A DNA stretch of 64,000 nucleotides, from assembly GCF_027943255.1 (NCBI RefSeq), contig NC_072896.1:117273879-117337878 (forward strand), given 5' to 3'. The stretch's first letter is position 1. Every line of letters starts with the position of its first letter. Made by a program: the position numbers and the translations under genes. Shown piece by piece: positions 33,316 through 44,256 of this stretch. Source of the DNA: Anastrepha obliqua (lineage: Eukaryota > Arthropoda > Insecta > Diptera > Tephritidae). A model generated the notes under the pieces. It saw only the letters and a list, made by a program, of their open reading frames with translations, searched no databases and was not told the origin of the DNA.

Positions 33316-34005
33316 AAGGGTGATTTTTTAGCTATTATCTTTTTAAACAGTTGGTTTAAACAGCTGACGCACGTTTCGTGTTTTGTTTCACTGTCAAACA
33401 TCTTCAGTTTGGTCTATAATTTAACCATGAATCGTCTTACAAACGAACAACGCTTGCAAATCATTGAATTTTATTATAAAAATGCGCGTTCTGTTAAGAA
33501 AGTTTATCGTGCGCTTCTTCCATTTTATCAGTTCAGTCAGCTTAATCGACCCACTGAAGCGGCTATTCAAGCTATTGTGACTAAATTTAGAACCAAATTT
33601 ACATTATTGGACATCAAACCACCAACACGCTTACGTAGAGTGCCCACTGAAGAAAATATCGCAGCTGTATCAGCCAGTGTTAAGATGACCATCAATTACC
33701 GATTCTTCCCCGTTCGCAGCAATTGGGCCTCTGTTACTCAACAACGTGGAAAATTTTGTGAAAGGATTTAGGTGTGAAGCCTTTCAAAATACAGCTGGTG
33801 CAAGAATTGAAGCCGAACGACCTACCGCAACGCAGAATTTTTGGTGAATGGGGTCTTAGAAAGTTGGCGGAAGATCCACTTTTTTATCGATAAATTGTGT
33901 TCAGCGACGAAGCTCATTTTTGGATCAATGGGTACGTAAATAAGCATTCCTTTCTTAGGAATGTGGCAGCGCTGTTTCCATTTTCGTTGGGCGTCTTGAT
34001 GCTGT
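33316..34005 (+). mobile_element. mariner element, 5' half
   Basis: The left end AAAGGGTGATTTTTTAGC at 33316 is a common mariner terminus. The transposase starts at ATG 33427 (MNRLTNEQRLQIIEFYYKNA). The first HTH (SVKKVYRALLPFY) and the second (TRLRRVPTEENIAAVSASVK) are present, and the protein continues in a shifted frame through KILRKDLGVKPFKIQLVQEL to IVFSDEAHFWINGYVNK with the first catalytic Asp at about 33902. The sequence then changes abruptly near 33945, so the catalytic C-terminal half is lost. It is 5'-complete and 3'-truncated. Confidence 0.82.
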
Positions 34006-35255
34006 CCTAGAAGTAGAGGCTCCCACTGCTTTATGTCACCTCCGATCGGCAGATGCTAATATTTTTAGAAGTCGATGTTTTTGTGGCAAAAATTGGAGTT
34101 TTTCACTGAAGTCAAACACATTCCGCACACACTCGTGAAATAAAATATGAATTAAACAAATTTTCATCGTCAATGTGTGAAGTATGAAAATATCGACAGC
34201 CTATAATTTATTAAATTTACGCTTGGAAATTAGGTATCTAAGTAATATGCGCACATTCATAAATTTATGCACCCAATTTCTTCCATATTTGCAACCACGA
34301 CAAAAATTGCCTTCCGGGCGACAATGGCTGACTCGCTGCCGCGAATCCTGCACAGAAGCTAAGGCGGCGAAGCTGTTGCTGTTGCTATTACTGCTTCTAT
34401 TGCTATTAGTGCATTAGTTGTTGTTGTTGTTTATCTTGTAGTTATTTTCGTTGTTGGTGTTGAAATTTCATTGCAGTTGTATTTCCTTTATGGCTGTTAC
34501 TACTGCTACTGCAGTTGTTAATTTTGCTGCTGCGGAAAATTTACTAACTTCCAATTGTAAGAAGTTGGTGTTGTTGCCTGGCCTCGTGCTTAAAATTTAC
34601 AAGTACGCCAAAAAATACATCAGCCACTACAACAATGCTGGCTAAAATTGCAACAACTGCTGTTACAAGGTGCATGGTGGTATGCGCAAATCGGTATGTG
34701 TGAATTCAGAGTACGGCAGGTTTAATAGTAGATGGCAAAGGAAAAGTTACAGGTTTGGCAGATCGCAAGTCCCACAATAAGATAAGTAAAAACTTGTAAG
34801 CGATTTTTAGAGAGAGTCGCTTAAAGAAAAGTTTTTATTAATAAATTGGAAAACCGATTTAAGTCGATTTTTCTATGTCCTCCTATACCCTGATTTATAT
34901 TCAAAGGATTTATAGTTGCAGTTGGATGAGTGGAAGAAAAAATGTGTTCGAATGACTAAGCCGATAACCCTGGTCGCTTGTGCTTAAATACTGTTTTGTA
35001 ATTTTAATTATAATTTAAAAATAAGCAATGAACCTCTAGAACCACTAGAAAGTAGTGGACGGTTCAATACTAATAGGCAAATATTAACCTGCTCGCCAAC
35101 CTTAGAGAAAATTCTGCTTGCGAAAATTTCTCTGAAAAGAGGGAAATCGCCTCGTAATGAGGGGCTAGCAGTTGAATGTTTTTAAGCAAACCCTGAAGTT
35201 ATAGCAGGAAAATTTGAATAAATAAAAAGTTGCCAACAAAATGTTACTCAAACCC
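34006..35255. other. Repeat-poor stretch with GTT/CTG triplet runs
   Basis: No gene is recognised. Triplet runs at 34370-34450 and 34500-34540 generate short Leu-rich frames. Confidence 0.5.
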
Positions 35256-36112
35256 ATGTATGAGCATCTAGATGGCTTAATAAGAAAAAATCAAGCCGGC
35301 TTTCGACCAGTTAGATCCTGTGTTCCATTTATATATGTAATACCCGTATTATTATTGAACAATCTGACGAGTTCAACTCATAGTTTTATCTAGCGCTTGC
35401 TGACTATAAATAAGCATTCGTTTCTTTGAATAAAAATTGTATTTGGTTGGCGCTAAGAGCTGGAATATTCTGGCCAAATACCATCAGTAACAACGCACTG
35501 TAGAGATTAACGAACGAGGAATCCATCCTTAAGCAAATCAAACTCAGAAAATGGCAATGGATAGGTCACACTTTGAGAAAAACACCAGATCGCATCACAA
35601 GGATGGCACTGGACTGGAACCCACAAGGGAGCAGAGGTTGCGGTCAATCAAAAAACACTTGGAGAAGGTCGATGCTGCGCGAACTAGCAGATGCCGACAT
35701 CACATGGGACGGTGCAAAAACAATAGCATAGAACCGTATACGATGGAAGAGTCTTGTCGAGGCCCTATGCTCCCAAGAGGAGTGAACAAGGGGGAAAAAA
35801 AGAACAAAAGGCTGGAAGTGTTCCAGAAGCCATGTTCTTCATTCTTCTTCTTCAACTAAGCGATCCCTTTGCTTGGTATAGTGGTGTAAAACAAGACTGC
35901 GCTCTTTCTATTCATAACTGTGTTGGATTTGATTTTTGAAGCGCCCGACCAGCAACGGCTTGGTATCAACTAGGGATTTAACAGAAAGCTAAGTGAATTA
36001 GAATATGCGGATGATGTAGTAGTGTTGACTCACAGGTCTCAGGATATACAACAAAATTTAAATATCCCGACTGTGGAATCTAACAAAGCTGGCCTAACAA
36101 CAATAAAACGAA
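35256..36112 (+). mobile_element. RTE-like LINE pieces in scrambled order
   Basis: Three pieces of the same LINE type lie on the plus strand in an order no single copy could have. 35259-35370 is the RT start (MYEHLDGLIRKNQAGFRPVR, as in RxQAGFRPGRS). 35455-35795 is the extreme 3' end (WPNTISNNAL, MALDWNPQGSRGCGQSKNTW, SLVEALCSQEE). 35870-36110 returns to the palm (SGVKQDCALS, then LEYADDVVVLTHRSQDIQQN, with the YADD catalytic box intact at about 36002). A 3' end has apparently been inserted into, or recombined with, an older copy. Confidence 0.8.
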
Positions 36113-36299
36113 AAAAATGAGAGTACCGATAAATTTCAAAATAGGCTTTGAATTGCTTACTTGCTTTTCATATACACCTGCAAAAAAAAATCACCAAGTT
36201 AAAATTTATGACATTTTTCACTCTATTTCCATTAAATTTTTTTTTACATTTCTCGGATTTCTCTATATTAATGCAAATTTTGTTTATTTTGTCAAATAA

Positions 36300-37205
36300 A
36301 GGGGTTTACAATGAGAGGTCCCGCAAAAGATCAATGGTTTCGTGTGTGGCACGTAGCGTCGTCTTGTTGAGAATAAACGTTGTCCAGATCAATACCATCC
36401 AATTCCGATCATAAAAAATCGTTAAACATTTCTCGATAGCGCAATCCATTCACCGTAACTGTTGCTCCAGCTTCATTTTCCACAAAGTAAGACCCAATAA
36501 CTCTGCCGGACCATAAACCGCACCAAACAGTTACACGGATAGAGAGGCTTTTCAACAACAACTCTTGGATTGTCTGAGCCTCAGTTCCCACAATTTTCCT
36601 TGTTAACGAAGCCACCAAGGTGAAAATGGTCCTCATCACTTAAGATGATTTTTCGATGGAATTCCGGATCATTTTCATGCATTTGAACGACCCAATCAGC
36701 AAAGACACGGCATTGTTGATGATCGGCCGGCTTTAGTTCTTGTGTTAACTGGACTTTACAAGCCTAAACCTTTATGCAAAATACGGTGTAATGACGTTTG
36801 TGGAATGGCTAATTCCAAAGAGCGACTAGGAATGGACAAACCTGGGTTTCCTTCTACACTTTCGGCTACAACAGCAATATTTTCGGCTGTTCTTAAGCGA
36901 CGTGCACGTGTTTTATTCTTCACATCACTAACTTGTTCCAATCGCTCGAATTCTTTCACCAATTTCTGTATTGCGGTCCGACAAGGGGCTCCACGATGTC
37001 CCAAAAATGTTCGAGTTTTACCAACCGTCTCTGCCAAATTTTCACCATTTTTATAGTGAACTTTAATAATTTCAATGCGTTGTTTAAGCGTGTCTCGTTC
37101 CATTTTTATTAATGGCGTAGTTTCTACTTGTCAAATATCAAAAAATGCCAGATTTAAAAGTGGTATCTACCGATATGACGGGCTATTCAAAATAACACCT
37201 GGAAA
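36300..37205 (-). mobile_element. mariner-like element, 5' part (family of 20.8-21.3 kb)
   Basis: The minus strand begins with the terminus CAGGTGTTATTTTGA (about 37187-37201 as its complement) and a leader. The transposase then starts at 37103 (MERDTLKQRIEIIKVHYKNG). Two HTH segments follow (LAETVGKTRTFLGHRGAPCR; ARRLRTAENIAVVAESVEGN), then, frameshifted, KSSxVMRTIFTLVASLTRKI, GYIV-type VWCGLWSGRVIGSYFVENEA, NGLRYREMFNDFL and a stop-containing LDNVYSQQDDATCH with the second Asp. It ends before the third catalytic Asp. It overlaps and complements the 3'-half copy at 20.8 kb. Confidence 0.82.
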
Positions 37206-37299
37206 TTCCTTTATTTATATATACATGCCTAAACATGCATGTATGCTCTGGTTTTGGAAATAAAACTGATCAAAGATTAAAGAGCTGTCAAAAAAACAA

Positions 37300-37690
37300 T
37301 CACTGCGGATCATTACCCACTGCAACTAATGCGTTTGAATCGAGCTCTGAAAGAAAAGCGGCTGGAATGGGACGGTAGACAGGACAAACTGATTTTGCTG
37401 CATGACAACGCCAGGTTACACGTTGCTAAATCGGTACAGAAATATTTAGAGTAACTGAATTGGGAAATCTTGCCGCACCCGACGTTTTTCCCAGCCTTTT
37501 TACCTTTGGATTACCATCTGTTCCGATCAATGCAGTCAGTCATTATTGGAGAGCGGTTCACGTCTTACGAGAGCAACGCAAACTGGCTCAATGAATGGAT
37601 CAAGTCAAAATAAGTCGTATTTTTCGTCAGAGGAATCCGTCTACTGCCTGAGATAAATTGAGCTTCCAATGGCACATACTTGAAATAATG
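37300..37690 (+). mobile_element. mariner transposase C-terminal remnant
   Basis: The plus strand, over shifting frames, encodes RLNRALKEKRLEWDGRQDKL, LLHDNARLHVAKSVQKYLE (second catalytic Asp, with HDN), then LNWEILPHP, LDYHLFRSMQS (third Asp), GERFTSYES, NWLNEWIKSK and RGIRLLPE. This is the standard mauritiana-like mariner C-terminus and it is 5'-truncated. The normal SPDIAPSDYHLF is altered to a FPAFLP-like sequence. Confidence 0.8.
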
Positions 37691-38189
37691 CCATGTATTA
37701 CTCAGTTGTTTAAATAGATCGTAACTTTGGCTAAGATGGCTAGGATGGAATATACCCATACCCAATATTATTAATTTTGTGTACACATTTTTCATGATTC
37801 AATAATAAAAGGTTTGCTCAGTAAGCAGCTTTCTCATTCCCTCTTGACAAATCGGCTCCCTTAGAAAGTCACTGGGTTGTTAACTCTAGAAATGTTTAGC
37901 AAAAGTGGAAGAAATGTAAAATTTGTGGGAAAAGCATTTCGTTTTCAAAAGGGTGTATACGCACTTGCTCGGTATGTGAATAACCAAGACGATATGGAAA
38001 ACATACTGACATACAGCTTAAATCAGGATATCACAAAGCATCTTTTTGGGGCAATGAACGTTTTGACAATTTGAGTCCAATGCCTTTCAAATACAGGTGG
38101 GGGAAGTACTTACTACGTTACTTCAAAGATACATAAGTTACCAACAAGAGCTCATTTAGCAATATGGAACTAACATAGCCTTCTGATGG
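37691..38189. other. Stretch without a recognisable feature
   Basis: A 65-codon frame lies at 37877-38074 on the plus strand. No domain or element end is seen. Confidence 0.4.
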
Positions 38190-38335
38190 CAGATAGCTTT
38201 TTATGAGGAGTTTTTCATGGCAGAAATACACTCGGAGGTGTGCCATTGCCTGTCGAGGAGCCTCTGCTATTACAAGCAACATTTTCTATCATTTGGTGTT
38301 TCATGCCCGTGGTAGTTTGTCAAGTTGTTAGGAAT
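38190..38335 (-). mobile_element. SINE, body fragment
   Basis: It is the reverse complement of the SINE body seen at 9.2 and 43.9 kb: blocks for TTTTTATGAGGAGTTTTTCATGGCAG-type sequence, CACTCGGAGGTGTGCCATTG and ATCATTTGGTGTTTCATGC follow in the same order. The tRNA-like B box and the 3' tail are missing. Confidence 0.72.
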
Positions 38336-38669
38336 GAATAATCGCGACTTGGGGGTCAAAACTCCAAACTTACGTGGGCATAGCATAGTAAAGCAAAGCG
38401 CAAGGAATTCATTAGGGCCATACTGCTTAGGTAATATAATAGCTTCATATTGGTAAAACTTTCCAACTTCGTGATCAGTTTTCAATTTAAAATTTTATTT
38501 AATTTAATTCACAAAATATCAGTCTGGGTTTAACTTAATAACATTTTTTTTTTTTTTAATATCATTCCTGGCAATTTCTGTTTGTACCAGTTATAATTTA
38601 AGTAAAAAGAAAACGTTTTTTGCTACCATTTTTATTAAAAAGGTATTTAATTTTTCCACTTTCTACGCC

Positions 38670-38699
38670 CTTCTTAAATGCGACCTTCTTAAATGCGAC
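38670..38699. repeat. 15-bp tandem duplication
   Basis: CTTCTTAAATGCGAC is repeated exactly, at 38670-38684 and 38685-38699. No gene is seen in the surrounding 38340-39120 stretch, which also has a poly-T run near 38548-38560. Confidence 0.9.
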
Positions 38700-39124
38700 C
38701 TTTCTAATGTCACAAGTGAGCAAACCTTTAATAATTGAATCATGCACATTTCTCATAAGCGAATACCGGCAATAAGACGGCAAATTTTTGAGTCACTAAC
38801 TGTCTTTATCTTTCCTTTAATTTTTTCGTTTATGCAAAATACTATTTTTTAGAAAGAGTTTCTGCATGGGACTGGTCAAGTAGCAGTTACGAATCAGCCC
38901 CTATCGAGAACTTTGGACATGTTATGAAAGTCCAGTTAACAAAAAAGAGACACAGGGCTTTGGCTTAGTTATTTAAGATCCTCTAATAAGTATGAAAAGA
39001 CTGTTTCGTAGTAGTAATATTGCCTATATTGAAAGGTTCAATATCAAAACCCATAAAAGTTAGATAAAAAACAATGAGTTTCTCCAACAATTCACTGTCT
39101 GACTCCTTCGAAAATTAGACAATG

Positions 39125-39315
39125 CTACCTGGATGCACTCAGTTTTGTAAGACTAGAATCTATCCTGTACTGGAGCTTGAGCGACTCCTAAAATTCACGA
39201 ACAGTACGCACATCTTGAGCGATGTATATTTTCGTTAAAAATGGGACTCTGATCTGGTATCGGGAAAATGGTCTCTGCGTGGCCTCGGCCAACCAGTATA
39301 GCCTAACCTAACCTG
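39125..39315 (+). mobile_element. RNase H-type LINE, 3' end remnant
   Basis: The plus strand reads LERLLKFTNSTHILSDVYFR (about 39174-39232), then WYRENGLCVASANQYSL in a shifted frame, and ends in CCTAACCTAACCT (about 39302-39314). It parallels the minus-strand tail at 924-1250 (LLRFAKSGDILHDVYF; GLCVAYCQP; same pentamer end). Confidence 0.7.
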
Positions 39316-39319
39316 ACAA

Positions 39320-40425
39320 GGATTAGTTACAACGGGTGTAGGATATTTTGCATTCTAACCATTTTACGTTTTCAAATGACTTTTCAATTCCTTGGCATGG
39401 GAACTTCAAAATATTTAGTATGAGCATGTATGAGCATAAAACAGAAATTTTCAGTCCTCCATATTTGGCTAAAAAAATTTGTGAATTTTTAGTTAACTGC
39501 ATTTCCGCCACTGTACATTTATTTCTTTAAACCTTATCACCCAGCGCAAAAAGACACGAACATGAAAGTTTATGCTTGCCTCCAGTAAATAGTTAGCACT
39601 ACAAAAACAAAAACTGTAATTACTTTTGCAAGCGTAAATTGCAACATGTTGCACAAATGTGCATTCAAAAGTGCAAACAACAAGTGCTCTAAACAACCAG
39701 ACACTCCTAGAACTTGTGTGCGTAAAAAAGCGACGGCAAAAATTACTAATAATAAAATTTTCTATTTACATTTACACTTTTTAATATAAAAATTGCGCTA
39801 AAATGCATAAAATGGCCATTTGCCGCAATATGGCGCCGCTGATTGAGTGCAACGCCACGTCAGTTCATTTCTTTTTCGTTCATTTGTCCAGCAGTGCAAC
39901 GGTACAGTTTAGTCTGCTATACTGCAAAAACAAGTGCACTCATGTACACCTACACCCCCACCCAACCCACCTACAGCGTCATAAGTGTAATGCAATTTAC
40001 AATTTTATTATATAAAATGTTTTTATGTTGCAACGTGCTACACTCATTTGTTGGTTGCAACAATGACACAAAGTCATTAAGTTGCCGAAGTACAAAAGTG
40101 CGTGTGTGCATGCGTGGCTCGGTGTGCTGGTGATGAAAGGCTGCGTTTTTGTTGGCAAACTTTTGCTATTGAGAATGAGCGCTTCAAACGGCACGAGTGG
40201 TGACCGTGCGTGTACATACATACATATGAAGCTTGAATTAGAGTGTCCACCATGAATGTGGGCTCCGTGCGGTAATGGCGAATTTAATTTGAAGATTGTT
40301 TGAAAGACTGGAAAAGGAAAAACAAAAAAATGTTCACATGCACTGCAAGAAAATTTTGCATGAAATCAATATAAGAAATAATTGACGACGGCGATTACCC
40401 GAGCCAGTAGCAGGTTCAGTTGAGT
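39320..40425. other. Stretch without a recognisable gene
   Basis: The frames in 39490-40220 on both strands look like composition artefacts of CA-rich sequence. TATG/CATA runs lie near 40214-40227. No element end was recognised. Confidence 0.45.
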
Positions 40426-40429
40426 GTGG

Positions 40430-41470
40430 CAAGGGTACCTCTATATGTAAGTCTGCTTGCGCTGCATAAGGCGAAGATTCTAGCCCCGAACTTTATGTAA
40501 CACCTAATTAGTGAGGAAGGTTGAAATTGAAATTTGAAAAGGTCGAGCCGAGGAACACCAGGAGATTTGGTGGCTAGTAAAACACTCAGGCTAAAACGCC
40601 CATTGTATATAAAACTCTGGAAAGGGGGTAGATAGTGAAGGAGGGAAGAAGAAACGTATCAGAGAAAGAGATAGGAAAGAATATAGACAGAGATAGAGAT
40701 AGTTAGTCCTGTGAGAATTTTCCAGATTCTTTGGCAAATCTGTAAATATCCTCCAGCTTTATAGAACGAATATTACTCATTCTCATGACAGCGGAACCCA
40801 ATACTCGTAGCCGTGCTTAAGGCAAAGGCAGGATACTCACAGAGAAAGTGCTCAGTGCTATCCGCCTCCTCCAAGCACGACAGGTACATTGAGTCCTCAA
40901 TGATTCCAATGGTGGTCATATGCTGACCCCATGGGCTGTCTGTGTCCTGTAATGATACCGACCATCAACCGAGCGTCTTCCGTTCCAAGTTTTAGTAGAA
41001 AGTTTGACAGTTTTCTGTTCGGACTTATCACAAAACACTTTGCAGTTCTGCAGCGTTATAAACCGGACCATCGCTCTTTATGTAGATTGCCTACATAAGC
41101 GCTGGTCTAATTCATGATTCTTGCGGAACTGATCCCGATTATTGGTTCTGGCCCTTGTGGGGGGACCCCTGATCCGCGGTTTACCAATTCATCGGCAATT
41201 TCGTTTCCTTGAACACCGGAGTGTCCTGTAACCCATATAAGTACAAGCCTGTTTTGTCTTGCGAAAGAATTAAGCTTCTTCTTACATTCTTGAACAATCT
41301 TGGAGGTTTGCTCCGCATTCTCCAGGACCTTCAGTGCAGCCTGACTGTTACTGAAAACTCCAATCTGTTTGCCGCTCCATCTCCTCTCAATTATCCATTC
41401 GGCTACTTTAAGGATGGCAAAAACTTCCGTTTGGAAAACAGTTGCCAGGTAGGTTAATCAATCCGATGTG
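40430..41470 (-). mobile_element. RNase H LINE 3' end
   Basis: The minus strand carries, from 41400 down, IGVFSNSQAALKVLENAEQT (the usual YSDSQAALK with Asp changed to Asn), ARQNRLVLIWVTGHSGVQGN and EIADELVNRGSG (last RNase H Asp kept). It continues into KLSNFLLKLGTEDARLMVGI, ITGHSQPMGSAYDHHWNH and a frameshifted Cys-rich tail (ACLEEADSTEHFL-type near 40850). The first RNase H Asp and everything 5' are missing. Confidence 0.8.
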
Positions 41471-41637
41471 GCGACTGAAATCCGCAACAGGAAATGATAA
41501 TCGAACTGCCACACCCTGTGGAAGAGTTACGACAACAGGCGCTGCGATGGAACCTCTTCCAACAGACTGGATGAAATGTAGGTGGACCACGAACCACCTG
41601 GCGCCGTTCAACGGAGGCGCAACTGAAGTCTTTGAAT

Positions 41638-41868
41638 AAGACTCGGAATGAACTAATTTGAGGTGTGCCTCTTAATATTGTTCCACAAATGGAGTAACTT
41701 TCAGTTTCAAGCCGGCTCCGAACGGAAAATGGTTTTTTATGAGGAGCTTTTTCATGGTAGAAATGCACTCGAAGGTTTGCCATTAGCTGCCAAGGGGGGA
41801 CTGCTATAAAAAAAACTTGTTCTATCATTTTGGTGTTCCATGCACGGAGATTCGAAACTACACTCTCG
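41638..41868 (-). mobile_element. tRNA-derived SINE, copy
   Basis: In reverse complement it reads GTTTCGAATCTCCGTGCATG (B box and start of body), GATAGAACAAG, CCATGAAAAAGCTCCTCATA, GTTCGGAGCCGGCTTGAAAC and TGTGGAACAATATTAAGAGG. The A-box half and the terminal GCGCCA block are missing or diverged. Confidence 0.78.
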
Positions 41869-41869
41869 C

Positions 41870-42225
41870 GGGGGTATTGTATATATATAAATAAATCCTA
41901 TGAACTAACACTCAGCTGCTCTTATTTGCAATTATTCAACACTGTTTTTTTTTTATTTAGAATCCTAATGCTTAAATCAAAATGTCAGAAACATCTTAAA
42001 GGTGCCGCCCCACCAATGGTATGTGCGGCACACTCCCAACAATATTATAGTAATCCTCCCACCTCAGCTAAATTCTACCCTGGCACCACAAAAGTATAAC
42101 ATCTGGGTAGAGTTGCTTTCATGTCTGAAGACACGGGTTCCTCTCCTGCAGACATAGGAGGGTTATACGTCGTCGTTAGTCCCAATTACTCTAACTGTGT
42201 TCACGGGTGATTTTAAAGTAAAAGT
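41870..42225. other. Stretch without a recognisable feature
   Basis: It has a short poly-T run (41946-41955) and an AT run near 41880-41890. No gene or element end is seen. Confidence 0.4.
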
Positions 42226-42990
42226 TGCAATAGTATTGCGGTAGTGGGTTCCGTCTTGCTTTCTGTCCAATAAGTGAGTGTTTCACTCAAAAATCTGTGC
42301 TTATCGGCGGTTCGTCGTAAACCGTCCGCCTACTGCTCCTGCTGTAACTGTTGTTGCATCGCCTTGCGTTTCCAATCAATAAGGCGGAGTGGCATCCTGA
42401 TTTTAGCTGCGAACGTTTGGACTGTCCCCCACTTACTGCTGGTTGCGCACATATTTCGTATGGGGTGCTGGGAGATTGTTGATGACCCAGGGCTTGTCCG
42501 CGAGTAGCTCGTTCCTCTCTGAAGCGGTTGCAATAAAAAATCACGTGTTCTGCGCTTTCTTCAGTATTCGCGCAGTTTGGACAAAAAGGCTGTCCGTGCT
42601 CGCTGAGCACCAGCTTAACCACTCATCAACATTAAATTAGTTTGTAGGTCGAACACCCGCTTTGTGACTGATCCCATCGCTGTTTCCACCGGCCAATTGT
42701 CGGTAATCGCTCAGCTGCTTTTTGCACTGGTGTGAGCCGTGAGCCTTGCACGTTATAGAACTGATTCATCTTATCTGCCAAGAGGTCCAGAGGGAGCTTT
42801 CGAGCTATTACACATGATTCAACTCTTAGAGTACTAAGACTGGATATTGTTGTTATAGCAGCTTTACAAAACCCTACCTAGATCTGGGCTGCACTTAGTG
42901 CCGTCCGTTAAGATCATCTTATAATAGCCATATGAAACATATCTTTCGGCGGTGTGTGCCCTAAGGAAGAGGGGCTTAATTAGGCGAATC
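42226..42990 (-). mobile_element. R1-like LINE C-terminal remnant
   Basis: The minus strand reads VESCVIARKLPLDLLADKMN and VQGSRLTPVQKAAERLPTI (about 42830-42690). After a frameshift it reads VKLVLSEHGQPFCPNCANTE, ESAEHVIFYCNRFREER (a CxxC...HxxxxC zinc knuckle; 42622-42510). This order (thumb segment, then knuckle) is that of R1/Waldo-type LINEs without RNase H. The reverse transcriptase core is missing. Confidence 0.75.
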
Positions 42991-43104
42991 GGTTTGAACG
43001 GGCATGTGGAGAGGTGGCTTCTTCAGACATTTTTAGCATATGTTTTGTAAAGGTCCATAAGTTTTTTTTAATCATATATTAATTTGTGAGACAACTCCTT
43101 CCCG

Positions 43105-43866
43105 CTGGAAATCTTGGGCAGAAAATCAGTACCATATTTCCGCGAAACGAAACCACTTTACGTTTGCACAAAGTTGGAAAATCTTGGTTGTATAGCCCAA
43201 ACAGTGCATTTATTAAAAAAAATCATATTTCCTGATGAAACGAATTTTCATCTCCCCGTCCATAATAACAAGCGCAACTGCCACATTTGGGAATCCGAAA
43301 GTTCGAACGCGGTCGTCGAGAAGCACAAGAATTCTCTGAAAGTGACAGGTTGGTGCAGATTTTGGAGTGGTGGTACCATTGAAAATGTTGCTGGAAACAC
43401 TACTTTGGTCAATGGTGAGCGCCACAGAGCCGTAGTAAACGATTTTATATGGCCGGAAATTAAAAAAATTAACTTAGACAAACTTTGGTTTGAGCAGATT
43501 TGTGTGCCATGCTACACAGCTCGTGCTACCATCGATCTTTTGCGCGCCAAGTTCGGTAGTCGTGTTATCAGGTGTGTCGGTGTTATCAGTTGGCCGGAGC
43601 TATGATTTGACGGCGTTAGATTTTTTATGGTGGGGTGCCGTGAAGGACCGTTGTTATGCGAGAAATACATTAAGAAGAAGGTTCTTAAGGTTAATATCAA
43701 GCAAGCCATTCGTGAGATGGAGCCAAAAGCCATTACCAAAGTCTTGAAAATAATGGAAATATTTTCTATTCCAAATAAACTAATAATATACTAAGAAAAA
43801 AATTATTTTTGTTAATTTTTGGAATTTTCAAAAACATACCGTGATTTGGACCACCCTGTCTGTCAA
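43105..43866 (+). mobile_element. mariner-like element, 3' two thirds
   Basis: The transposase is readable from about 43150 and, from 43200 to 43605, without a stop. It contains IIFPDETNFHLPVHNNKRNC (first catalytic Asp; the usual SDE is PDE), VTGWCRFWSGGTIENVAGNT and TLVNGERHRAVVNDFIWPEI. LDKLWFEQICVPCYTARATI follows, where FQQDGAPCHTA is expected, so the second Asp is lost. After a frameshift, DLTALDFLWWGAVKDRCYAR has the third Asp. The 3' end CCGTGATTTGGACCACCCTG (43840-43859) is a typical mariner terminus. The N-terminal HTH is missing. Confidence 0.82.
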
Positions 43867-43899
43867 AGTTTACCCTGTATGTCAGAGTTTACCCTGTAT
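43854..43899. repeat. 19-bp tandem repeat at a mariner end
   Basis: Two 19-bp units plus a partial third (CCCTGTxTGTCAxAGTTTA; 43854-43872, 43873-43891 and 43892-43899) start exactly in the mariner terminus. They look like slippage or repeated excision and reinsertion at the element end. Confidence 0.85.
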
Positions 43900-43940
43900 T
43901 AGTTGTAGTTCAACATGCTACAATATGCGGATCGTATTTG

Positions 43941-44256
43941 AGGGCGCCGTATCCGACTCGGTTGGTGCTTGACTACCAATCGGGAGTGCGTGGGTTCGAA
44001 TCTCCTTGCGTGAAACAGCAAAATTATAGAAAAGTTTTTTCTACTAGCGGTCTTCCCTCGGTAGACATAGGCAAAGCTCCAGGTATATTTCTGCCATGAA
44101 AAAACTCCTCATAAAAAACCATCTGCCGGAATTGGCTTACAACTGTAGGTCCTTCCATTTGTGGAACAACATCAAGACGCAAACCACAAATAGCAGGAGG
44201 ATCTCGGCCAAAGATCTAACAGAAATGTGCGCGCCAATTATTATTATTATTTTTTA
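43941..44256 (+). mobile_element. tRNA-derived SINE, fullest copy
   Basis: This is the most complete copy. The head GTATCCGACTCGGTTGGTGC carries an A-box-like segment and the B box is GGGTTCGAATCTCC (43992-44005). The body contains ACTCCTCATAAAAAACCATC, AACTGTAGGTCCTTCCATTT, AACAACATCAAGACGC and GCAGGAGGATCTCGGCC. The end is GCGCGCCAATT followed by (ATT)n and T-rich sequence. The simple-repeat tail is what one expects of LINE-mobilised SINEs. Confidence 0.85.
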
